From Chloroflexota bacterium (lineage in GTDB: Bacteria; Chloroflexota; UBA6077), in assembly GCA_021845945.1 (NCBI GenBank), contig JAJZRD010000093.1, forward strand, positions 1 to 12,943: 12,943 nt of DNA. Direction: 5' to 3'. The translations under genes and the position numbers were made by a program. The notes under the pieces are model-generated. The model saw only the letters and a list, made by a program, of their open reading frames with translations. It made no database searches and was not told where the DNA came from. Positions 7,233-12,943 of this stretch are shown piece after piece; position 1 is the stretch's first letter, and the number at the start of each line of letters is the position of its first letter.

Positions 7233-7311
7233 GTAGGGCAGGGCCCCGTGCCCTGCCGCCCCGGTCACGCATGGTGTTCCGCGGGCGGAGGGGCACAGGG
7301 CCCCTCCCTAC
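7233..7311. repeat. 79-bp imperfect inverted repeat, MITE/REP-like
   Basis: The ends are GTAGGGCAGGGCCCC and the reverse of GGGCCCCTCCCTAC, pairing imperfectly over about 20 bases with one offset base. Inside, GGGCA and TGCCC (7237-7253) form a smaller hairpin. It has no coding capacity and lies directly after the reductase gene. The shape is that of a small dispersed palindromic repeat; it could also end or stabilise the upstream transcript. Confidence 0.6.
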
Positions 7312-7358
7312 GCTGTCGAGGCCGTCACCCACCCTCCGATAATACTGAACCTGTATTC

Positions 7359-7387
7359 TTGACGATAAGGTTATCCCTTCCTACAAT
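7359..7387 (+). promoter_or_regulatory. Near-consensus housekeeping promoter of the ABC importer operon
   Basis: TTGACG (7359-7364) and TACAAT (7382-7387) are separated by exactly 17 bases, each differing from the sigma-70/SigA consensus at one position. Transcription should begin near 7394, giving a leader of about 380 nt before the binding-protein gene. Confidence 0.75.
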
Positions 7388-7775
7388 GGCGGCTGGACCT
7401 TCAGCCCGTTGACCCAGGATTCCAGCCGATCAATCCTTTCTTCCACCGGATCGAAAAGACAGCCTCGCGACGACGCCGTGCCGAGGCTGCTCCCGTGAAG
7501 CGCTGTAACCCTCGTGCCATCGGGCAACGGCGCCCCCACCGTTTCTCTCCGCAGGCAGTTGCGGCCTGCTTTGGGTGTGGCATGACCCCGGCCACAGATC
7601 GTCTGACTGCCAATCTCGACGTCGGTTCTACCCTCCTGCCCTTCACCCCCGCCTGCGGATCCGATGAGTTCCAACGTCATCCTCCCCGGAAAGGGGGTGA
7701 TGGACGAGCATAGGAGGTCCCTCTTCCCATCCTCGAGAGTCGCGAATTCTCATCTAGATAGTAGGAGGATCACGA
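7388..7775 (+). other. Long structured leader of the ABC importer operon
   Basis: No convincing gene is seen in this stretch on either strand. It holds several hairpins: CAGCCTCG/CGAGGCTG (7460-7489), GCAGGC/GCCTGC (7551-7569), TGTGGC/GCCACA (7576-7596) and an imperfect CATC-CCCC/GGGG-GATG stem with a GGAAA loop (7678-7702). I could not match it to a T-box, glycine, SAM, TPP or cobalamin riboswitch by eye. An AGGAGGT at 7711-7717 has no start codon at the right distance. Confidence 0.45.
7763..7768 (+). promoter_or_regulatory. Ribosome binding site of the binding-protein gene
   Basis: AGGAGG ends seven bases before ATG 7776 and fixes the start of the solute-binding protein at the residue that gives a clean lipoprotein signal. 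Confidence 0.85.
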
Positions 7776-9179
7776 ATGACCGGCAGACAGATCCGGAACC
7801 GCTTCCTACCGGCGCTCGCCCTGCTGGCCCTGGGCACTCTGATCGCCATCGGTTGCGCGCAGACGGCCCCGGCGCCGACACCGACCACTGCGGCCAAGCC
7901 CGCCGCCCCAGCGGCTACCTCGGCACCGCAGGCACCGGCGGCCCAGCCCGCCGCCACTGCCGCTCCCGCCGCGGCCCCCGCCGCAGCCACACCGAAGGAG
8001 ATCAAAATCGGCGTGCTTCTCCCGCTGTCCGGCGGGTCGGCCAGCACGGGGCTGGATCTCAAGTACGCCAACGAGCTGGCCGCGGAGATCGTAAACGGCA
8101 AGTACGACCTCAACATGCCCCTCGCCAAGACCGAGGGTCTGCCCAATCTGGGGGGCGCCAAGGTCAGTCTGGTCTTCGCGGACCACCAGGGAACGCCCGA
8201 GAAGGGGCAGAGCGAGGCGGAGCGATTGGCCACCCAGGAGAAGGTGACCGCCCTCTTCGGTGCCTACCAGAGCACCGTGACCCAGACCGCCAGCCAGGCG
8301 GCCGAGAAGCTGGGGATCCCCTTCGTGAATGCCGAGTCCTCCTCGCCGGGGCTGACGGACAGGGGTCTCAAGCTCTTCTTCCGCACAGGGCCCACCGACG
8401 CCACCTTCGGCAAGAACCTCTTCGACATGCTGGACGACATCCAGAAGCAGAAGAACATCAAGCTGAAGACCATCGGCATCGTCAACGAGAATACCCTGTA
8501 CGGTACCGATGCCAACAAGCTCACCAAGCAGTTCGCCCAGGAGCGGGGCTACCAGGTGGTCGCCGACATAGCCTATCCGGCCAACACCAGCGAGGTGACC
8601 AGCGAGGTCCAGAGGGTGAAGGCGGCAAACCCGGACGTGCTGTTCCAGGTGTCCTACACCTCGGACGCTATCCTGTTCATGAAGACCTACAAGCAGCTGG
8701 ACGTGAACCCGCAGGGGATCCTGGCCTACGGGGCTGGCTTCGTCGATCCCGAGTTCCGCAAGGTGCTGGGCAAGGACTCCGAGGACGTGATCACCCGGGC
8801 CGCCTGGTCCCCCGACATCGCCGAGAAGAAGCCGGTGGCCAAGGCGATCGCGGACATGTTCAAGGCAAAGTACGGCCAGGAGATGACGGAGAACTCGGCC
8901 CGCGACTTCACCGGCATGATCACCCTGCTGGACGCCATCAATCGGGCGAAGAGCACCGATCCGAAGGCGATCCAGGCCGCCCTGGTTTCGACCGACATCC
9001 CCGGGGATCAGCTGATCATGAGCTGGCCGGGCGTCAAGTTCGACGAGAAGGGTCAGAACATGTACGCCCAGGGCATCAACATGCAGGTGATCGGCAGAAA
9101 CTACTACACGGTCTGGCCCTTTAGTGCGGCCTCCAAGGAGATAGTGTGGCCGCGCCCCAAGTGGGCCGACATCAAGTAG
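7776..9179 (+). CDS. HAAT-type ABC importer, solute-binding lipoprotein
   Basis: This is the extracytoplasmic binding subunit of a branched-chain amino-acid-type importer. The 467 residues start with a lipoprotein signal: basic MTGRQIRNR, a hydrophobic stretch and a lipobox AIGC with Cys27 as the lipidation site. Residues about 28-73 are a low-complexity Ala/Pro/Thr linker, typical of Chloroflexota lipoproteins. From KEIKIGVLLPLSG onward it is a two-lobed periplasmic binding protein of the Peripla_BP_6 type, with FGAYQSTVTQTASQAAEK, IPFVNAESSSPGLT, FRTGPTDATFG and DVLFQVSYTSDAILFMK in order. Many proteins of this family bind leucine, but others bind amides, urea or aromatics, so the ligand is open. 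Genes for both permeases and both ATPases follow on the same strand. A 105-bp gap with strong hairpins separates it from the first permease. Confidence 0.92.
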   Translation: MTGRQIRNRFLPALALLALGTLIAIGCAQTAPAPTPTTAAKPAAPAATSAPQAPAAQPAATAAPAAAPAAATPKEIKIGVLLPLSGGSASTGLDLKYANELAAEIVNGKYDLNMPLAKTEGLPNLGGAKVSLVFADHQGTPEKGQSEAERLATQEKVTALFGAYQSTVTQTASQAAEKLGIPFVNAESSSPGLTDRGLKLFFRTGPTDATFGKNLFDMLDDIQKQKNIKLKTIGIVNENTLYGTDANKLTKQFAQERGYQVVADIAYPANTSEVTSEVQRVKAANPDVLFQVSYTSDAILFMKTYKQLDVNPQGILAYGAGFVDPEFRKVLGKDSEDVITRAAWSPDIAEKKPVAKAIADMFKAKYGQEMTENSARDFTGMITLLDAINRAKSTDPKAIQAALVSTDIPGDQLIMSWPGVKFDEKGQNMYAQGINMQVIGRNYYTVWPFSAASKEIVWPRPKWADIK

Positions 9180-9190
9180 GTAGAAAAGGA

Positions 9191-9266
9191 CCTCCCCACC
9201 TGCCCCTCCCCGAGACGGGGAGGGAAGGACGCCCCCTTCCCCAGTGGGGAAGGGGGTTGGGGGGAT
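9191..9266 (+). repeat. Double-hairpin palindromic repeat between binding protein and permease genes
   Basis: Two near-perfect hairpins stand side by side: CCCTCCCCG-AGA-CGGGGAGGG (9204-9224, 9 bp) and CCCCCTTCCCC-AGT-GGGGAAGGGGG (9232-9256, 11 bp). Flanking CCTCCCCACC and GGTTGGGGGGA also match imperfectly, so the whole stretch is one large palindrome of the kind dispersed in many bacterial genomes. There is no T tract. Its place after the binding-protein gene fits a role in stabilising that mRNA segment over the permease part. Confidence 0.8.
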
Positions 9267-9284
9267 AGGTTGAAAGGAACAGGA

Positions 9285-10154
9285 ATGACAGCCGAACTGC
9301 TGACCCAGACCGCAGTCAACGGCCTGATGATAGGCTTCATTTTCTCCCTGGTGGCCGTGGGGTTGACCCTGATCTTCGGCATGATGGAGATCGTAAACTT
9401 CGCCCACGGCGAGTTCCTGATGATCGGCATGTACGCCTCCTTCTGGATGTGGAGTCTCTTCTCTCTGGATCCCCTGGTGTCACTGCCCGTCTCCACCCTC
9501 GCCCTGGCGCTGCTGGGCATCGCCACCTACAAGCTGATCATCAAGCCGATACTCCAAGCCCCCATGCTGGCCCAGATCTTCGCCACCTTCGGGCTGATGG
9601 TGTTCCTGCGCAGCCTGGCCCAGTTCCTCTGGACCCCCAACTTCCGGGTGATCCAGCACTCGCTGGTCAGCGACGGCCGGCTGGAGCTGGGCGGGATCTT
9701 CGTGGGGCTGCCTCAACTGGTGGCAGCGGTGGGTGCCGTGGCCACCTTCGCTTTCATCTATTGGTTCGTGGAGAAGACCGAGACCGGGAGAGCTTTGATG
9801 GCGACGGCGGAGGACCGAGATGCCGCCTCGCTGATGGGGATCAACAGCGACCGGATGTTCACCGTAGCCTGGGCCATCGGGTCGGGCTGCGTCGGCGTCG
9901 CCGGATCTCTGCTCTCAACCTTCTACTACATCCAGCCGGAGGTGGGCGCGGTGTTCGGCCTGACGACCTTCGTGGTCGTCGCACTGGGGGGCTTCGGCAG
10001 CATCCCCGGCGCCTTTATCGCGGGTCTCCTGGTGGGCCTCGTTCAGGTGATGGCCGGTCTCTTTATCGCGCCCTCGCTCAAGTTCGCGGTCGTCCTGGCC
10101 ATCTACCTGCTGGTTGTGCTGGTGCGCCCTCAGGGGCTGCTCGGCAAGTACTGA
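9285..10154 (+). CDS. livH: HAAT-type ABC importer permease (LivH-like)
   Basis: The 289-residue protein is the first inner-membrane permease of the importer, with about eight hydrophobic segments. The N-terminal GLMIGFIFSLVAVGLTLIFG followed by EIVNFAHGEFLMIGMY is the LivH signature. The cytoplasmic coupling loop is TETGRALMATAEDRDAASLMG. The end has GLTTFVVVALGGFGSIPGAF and a hydrophobic tail closing with VRPQGLLGKY. It pairs with the LivM-like protein to form the channel. I chose ATG 9285, preceded by AAAGGAACAGGA; the TTG 15 bases earlier would add five residues and has a poorer ribosome site. The next gene starts 16 bases after its stop. LivH naming is by family; substrate is not established. 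Confidence 0.93.
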   Translation: MTAELLTQTAVNGLMIGFIFSLVAVGLTLIFGMMEIVNFAHGEFLMIGMYASFWMWSLFSLDPLVSLPVSTLALALLGIATYKLIIKPILQAPMLAQIFATFGLMVFLRSLAQFLWTPNFRVIQHSLVSDGRLELGGIFVGLPQLVAAVGAVATFAFIYWFVEKTETGRALMATAEDRDAASLMGINSDRMFTVAWAIGSGCVGVAGSLLSTFYYIQPEVGAVFGLTTFVVVALGGFGSIPGAFIAGLLVGLVQVMAGLFIAPSLKFAVVLAIYLLVVLVRPQGLLGKY

Positions 10155-10170
10155 GGGGGAGCGTGTCTAC

Positions 10171-11208
10171 ATGAGGCGAGGAGAAGTCGATATCTCTGGG
10201 TCGGCAATGCCCGGCACACCCAAAGCCCAACCGCTCGAGGGGGTGGAGGCGCGCCCCAATCCGGTCAAGATAGCGGCCCTGGCGGCCCTGATCCTCTTTC
10301 TGCTGGCGTTTCCTCAGATCTTCACCCTCCCCTTCCAGCAGCACATCGCGATCCTCATCTTCGTGAACGCTCTCATGGCGGTGGGTTGGAACATCCTGGG
10401 CGGCTACACCGGCCAGGTCTCCCTGGGCAACACCATCTTCTTTGGCGTGGGAGCCTACAGCTCCGCCGTAATGTTGAAGAGCTTCCTGATCTCGCCCTGG
10501 GGCGGCATGCTGGTGGGCATCGGCCTCTCGATCCTGCTGGCGGTGATCGTGGGCTACCCCTGTTTCCGGCTGCAGGGCCACTACTTCGCCATCGCCACCA
10601 TCGCGGTCGGAGAGATCCTCTACACCGCGGTGATCAACACCCAGGAGCTGGGCGCGGCCGTTGGCATCCAGCTGCCGATCCTGCCCGAGTCCTGGATCAA
10701 CATGCAGTTCCACGACAAGGCCCCCTACTACTACATCAGCCTGGCCTTCCTGGCCCTGTCGATGTTGGCGGTGTACAAGATCGAGCGTTCCAAGCTGGGC
10801 TTCTACTTCCGGGCCATCAAGGAGGATCAAGAGGGCGCCAGGGCGCTGGGGATCAACACCACCAACTACAAGCTGATCGCCTTCGTCATCAGCGCCATCT
10901 TCACCTCCATGGCGGGCACCTTCTACGCCCAGTACGTCACCTTTATCGACCCATACAGCACCATCTACCTGATGGTCTCCATCACCATGTGCCTCATGGC
11001 GGTGCTGGGGGGACTCGGGACTCTCTGGGGACCCTTGATCGGCGCCACCGTGCTGATCGGGATATCGGAGAGCACCCGGGTGATGTTGGGGGGCACCGGC
11101 CGGGCCGTGGACCTGCTGATCTACGGTTTCCTCGTGGTGGCCGTGGCCGTCTACCAGCCCAACGGACTGATGGGACTGCTGGGTAGCCTGCGCCGGCGGA
11201 GGAAGTAG
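10171..11208 (+). CDS. livM: HAAT-type ABC importer permease (LivM-like)
   Basis: The 345-residue protein is the second permease. After a hydrophilic N-terminal tail of about 35 residues come roughly nine or ten hydrophobic segments. Signature stretches are GWNILGGYTGQVSLGNTIFF with GVGAYSS, GHYFAIATIAVGEILY, the coupling loop SKLGFYFRAIKEDQEGARAL, and SITMCLMAVLGGLGTLWGP with IGISES following. It ends in a basic RRRRK tail facing the cytoplasm. ATG 10171 is preceded by GAGGGGGAG nine bases away; ATG 10207 lacks a ribosome site. Open frame upstream of 10171 overlaps livH and is not needed. The next gene starts two bases after the stop, so the genes are tightly coupled. Confidence 0.92.
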   Translation: MRRGEVDISGSAMPGTPKAQPLEGVEARPNPVKIAALAALILFLLAFPQIFTLPFQQHIAILIFVNALMAVGWNILGGYTGQVSLGNTIFFGVGAYSSAVMLKSFLISPWGGMLVGIGLSILLAVIVGYPCFRLQGHYFAIATIAVGEILYTAVINTQELGAAVGIQLPILPESWINMQFHDKAPYYYISLAFLALSMLAVYKIERSKLGFYFRAIKEDQEGARALGINTTNYKLIAFVISAIFTSMAGTFYAQYVTFIDPYSTIYLMVSITMCLMAVLGGLGTLWGPLIGATVLIGISESTRVMLGGTGRAVDLLIYGFLVVAVAVYQPNGLMGLLGSLRRRRK

Positions 11209-11210
11209 AG

Positions 11211-11942
11211 ATGGCGCTACTGGAAGTCGACAAGCTGACCAAGCGGTTCGGAGGTCTCGTGGCCAACGACGGCGTGACCCTGTCGGTGAACGAGGGCGAG
11301 ATCGTCGGCCTCATCGGACCCAACGGTGCCGGCAAGACCACCCTCTTCAACTGCATCGCCGGGTTCTACAGGCCCGAAGGCGGCACCATTCGGTTGCAGC
11401 ACAAGGAGATCACCGGACGTACGCCGGAGCAGGTGTGCCAGGAAGGGATCGCCAGGACCTTCCAGATCGTGAGGGTCTTCAAGGGGATGTCCGTGCTGGA
11501 CAACGTGATGGTGGGAGCGTACCTGCGCCCGGGCGGCGACGCCGCGGTGAGAGGGCGCGCCCTGGAGGTGCTCCAATTCGCCGGGCTCTACCCCAAGAAG
11601 GACATGCTGGCCGCCTCCCTCACCATAGCCGACAAGAAGCGGCTGGAGCTGGCCAGAGCCCTGGCAACCCGTCCCAAGCTGCTGATGCTGGACGAGGCGA
11701 TGGCGGGGCTGAACCCGACCGAGTGCCAGGAGGCGGTGGGGATCATCCGCACCATCAACCGTGAGGGCGTGACCGTCCTGATGGTGGAGCACGTCATGGA
11801 GATCATCATGCCGATCTCCCAGCGGATCGTGGTGCTGGACTACGGCAAGAAGATCGACGAGGACGTGCCGGAGAGGGTCGCCAAGAATCCGGAAGTGATC
11901 AAGGCCTATTTGGGGGATAAGTACGTTGCTAGAGGTCGATAA
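11211..11942 (+). CDS. livG: HAAT-type ABC importer ATPase (LivG-like) with atypical signature motif
   Basis: This is one of two ATP-binding subunits driving the importer at the cytoplasmic membrane face. The 243 residues have Walker A GPNGAGKTT (36-44), a Q-loop in ARTFQIVRVF, Walker B LLMLDE, the D-loop AGLNPTE and an H-loop His in LMVEHVMEI. The ABC signature, normally LSYGQ or LSGGQ, reads LTIADKKRLELARAL (LTIAD 137-141). The rest of the helix is conserved, and relatives with LTLADRKRLE exist as I recall, so this looks like a subfamily trait, not decay. ATG 11211 has GGAGGAAG upstream. The last 17 bases overlap the next gene. Confidence 0.92.
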   Translation: MALLEVDKLTKRFGGLVANDGVTLSVNEGEIVGLIGPNGAGKTTLFNCIAGFYRPEGGTIRLQHKEITGRTPEQVCQEGIARTFQIVRVFKGMSVLDNVMVGAYLRPGGDAAVRGRALEVLQFAGLYPKKDMLAASLTIADKKRLELARALATRPKLLMLDEAMAGLNPTECQEAVGIIRTINREGVTVLMVEHVMEIIMPISQRIVVLDYGKKIDEDVPERVAKNPEVIKAYLGDKYVARGR

Positions 11943-12633
11943 CGTTCACGTTGCCTACGACGGCGTGCTGGCCCTCCGCGGAGTCTCCTTCCGGGTCGAG
12001 ACGGGAGAGATCGTCTCCATCATCGGCTCCAACGGCGCCGGCAAGACGACCATAATGAAGACCATCTCCAGGCTGCTCAAGCCGGTGGCCGGCACGGTGC
12101 GATTCGAGGGTGTCAGGATCGACGCCCTATCTGCCCACGACGTGGTGCGCCACGGCATCGCCCACGTTCCCGAGGGCAGGCGACTCTTCGCGCGCCAAAC
12201 GGTCATGGAGAACCTGATCCTGGGGGCCTACACCCGCAGGTCGCCGGCGGAGCGGGAGGTGGATCTGGAGAGGATCTTCACCCTCTTCCCGGTCCTGAAG
12301 GAGCGGCGGCAGCAGAGGGCCGGCACCCTCTCCGGCGGCGAGCAGCAGATGCTGGCCATAGGCCGGGGCTTGATGCTGCGACCGAAGCTGCTGATGCTGG
12401 ACGAGCCCTCCCTGGGGATAGCGCCGAAGCTGGTGGACAAGATCTTCGAGACGGTGCTGGAGCTGAACCGGAAGGATGGCATCACCATCCTTCTGGTGGA
12501 GCAGAACGTTCGGGAGGCGCTGGAGCTGGCCAACAGGGCCTACGTGCTACAGACGGGCAGCGTGGTGATGGAGGGCACCGGGGAGAAGCTGCTCAGCTCC
12601 GACACCATCCAGAAGGCCTACCTGGGGATCTGA
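11926..12633 (+). CDS. livF: HAAT-type ABC importer ATPase (LivF-like)
   Basis: This is the second ATPase subunit, 235 residues as usual for LivF. It has Walker A GSNGAGKTT (34-42), PEGRRLFARQTVMENL typical of LivF after the Q-loop region, a canonical signature LSGGEQQ (135-141), Walker B LLMLDEPSLGIAP and an H-loop region LLVEQNV. It starts with TTG 11926, inside the end of livG, with GGGGGATAAG at a suitable distance. No later start keeps the first beta strand (LEVDNVHVAY), so the TTG start is well supported. The overlap with livG suggests coupled translation and equal amounts of the two ATPases. No clear intrinsic terminator follows; the next feature is the rnpB promoter about 45 bases downstream. 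Confidence 0.94.
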   Translation: MLEVDNVHVAYDGVLALRGVSFRVETGEIVSIIGSNGAGKTTIMKTISRLLKPVAGTVRFEGVRIDALSAHDVVRHGIAHVPEGRRLFARQTVMENLILGAYTRRSPAEREVDLERIFTLFPVLKERRQQRAGTLSGGEQQMLAIGRGLMLRPKLLMLDEPSLGIAPKLVDKIFETVLELNRKDGITILLVEQNVREALELANRAYVLQTGSVVMEGTGEKLLSSDTIQKAYLGI

Positions 12634-12677
12634 CACCCCGCCCCTGCTTCTTCCACGCCCCGCTGTAGGCCCCCAGG

Positions 12678-12686
12678 TGGTATAAT
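12678..12686 (+). promoter_or_regulatory. Extended -10 promoter of rnpB
   Basis: TGG-TATAAT has a perfect -10 hexamer (12681-12686) with the TGn extension. No good -35 hexamer lies 16-18 bases upstream. The predicted transcript start is about 12693, just before a short hairpin and the RNase P RNA. Confidence 0.7.
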
Positions 12687-12692
12687 CTATTG

Positions 12693-12943
12693 TCGATCCC
12701 ACGGGGATCGGTGCAGGAAGGCGGACGGTCGCTGGCGCCCTTTTGGGCGCTAGAGGAAAGTCGAGACAGCACAGAGCAGGGTGCCTGGTGCAAGCCAGGG
12801 CGGGTAACCGACAGTCAGAGCAACAGAGACCAATGCCGGGTAAAGCCGGAGTGAAAAGGGCAATCCTCCCCGCTGCAACCTGAGAAATGGCCGATGACGC
12901 TGCTCGCCGAGGCCAAGGTACAGGGCAGCCACGCAAGTGGCCG
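12693..12943 (+). ncRNA. rnpB: RNase P RNA, bacterial type A, 3' end missing
   Basis: This is the catalytic RNA of RNase P, which trims the 5' leader from tRNA precursors. Diagnostic conserved stretches are GAGGAAAGTC (12753-12762), GCAGGGTGCC, CGACAGTCAGAGCAACAGAGA split by the usual loops, and GGAGTGAAAAGGG. The P3 stem is GGCGCCC-TTTT-GGGCGCT just before the first conserved block, and GACGGTC at 12724-12730 should be the 5' strand of P2. The RNA continues past the window end, so the 3' strands of P1 and P2 are not visible. The 5' end is inferred from the -10 box; by comparison with the E. coli RNA the mature end could be nearer 12711, leaving a CGATCCC/GGGATCG hairpin (12694-12710) as leader or part of P1. 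Confidence 0.93.

Noticed and set aside
7381..7680. Minus-strand open frame in the importer leader, with a coiled-coil-like VEERIDRLESWV segment
   Set aside because: It has no recognisable domain or supported start and runs antisense to a strong promoter; chance open frames are common at this GC content.
7495..7713. Plus-strand small open frame in the leader
   Set aside because: The GTG start lacks a ribosome site and the product is unlike any family I know.
7388..7775. T-box or cobalamin riboswitch in the leader
   Set aside because: I found no T-box core, no specifier-type stem and no proper cobalamin box; single short matches were not enough.
9204..9256. Rho-independent terminator after the binding-protein gene
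   Set aside because: The stems are strong but no T tract follows, and the permease genes continue the operon.
7806..9407. 533-residue open frame antisense to the binding-protein gene
   Set aside because: It has low-complexity, His/Gly/Leu-rich composition and no domain; the plus strand is a convincing binding protein with a lipobox.
12547..12936. Minus-strand open frames over the end of livF and rnpB
   Set aside because: They lie antisense to a well-recognised RNase P RNA and have no domain.

Overview
The window is GC-rich, gene-dense bacterial chromosome. It has strong AGGAGG-type ribosome sites, TTGACG/TACAAT-type promoters and gaps filled with G/C hairpin repeats. The best guess for the host is Chloroflexota (Thermomicrobia/Sphaerobacter-like or an uncultured relative). 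The main hint is the long Ala/Pro/Thr linker behind the lipobox of the solute-binding lipoprotein; high GC and the repeat style agree with it. This placement is inference from style, not from a marker gene.

Layout: (1) 1-618, the 3' part of an SH3-YkuD L,D-transpeptidase gene, convergent with (2) 688-999 on the minus strand, a small BON-domain protein. (3) 1217-6124 on the plus strand, a five-gene 5-oxoproline module: a YcsG-like divergent Nramp-fold transporter, pxpA, pxpB, pxpC and a YcsI/DUF1445 (D-glutamate cyclase family) protein. The same five families sit together in the Bacillus subtilis ycsFGI-kipIA region, so this is a known association in a different gene order. (4) 6172-7218, an old-yellow-enzyme family reductase, probably at the end of the same transcription unit. 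(5) 7219-7775, a 557-bp gap with an imperfect inverted repeat, a near-consensus promoter and a leader of about 390 nt. (6) 7776-12633, a complete branched-chain amino-acid-type (HAAT) ABC importer in the order binding lipoprotein, permease, permease, ATPase, ATPase. (7) About 12693 to the window end, the 5' part of RNase P RNA (rnpB) with its own extended -10 promoter.

How the genes work together: PxpABC hydrolyses 5-oxo-L-proline (pyroglutamate) to glutamate using ATP. The YcsG-like protein may import a substrate of this pathway. The DUF1445 protein may connect D-glutamate with 5-oxoproline. The HAAT importer next door is expressed from its own promoter and its substrate cannot be read from sequence; an oxoproline or amino-acid role is only a hypothesis.

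The most interesting points are the YcsG-like transporter that has lost the usual Nramp metal-site motifs, the pxp/DUF1445 stereochemistry question, a tandem hairpin repeat between pxpB and pxpC that runs into the pxpC ribosome site, the long leader before the importer, and a LivG ATPase with a non-canonical signature motif beside a canonical LivF.
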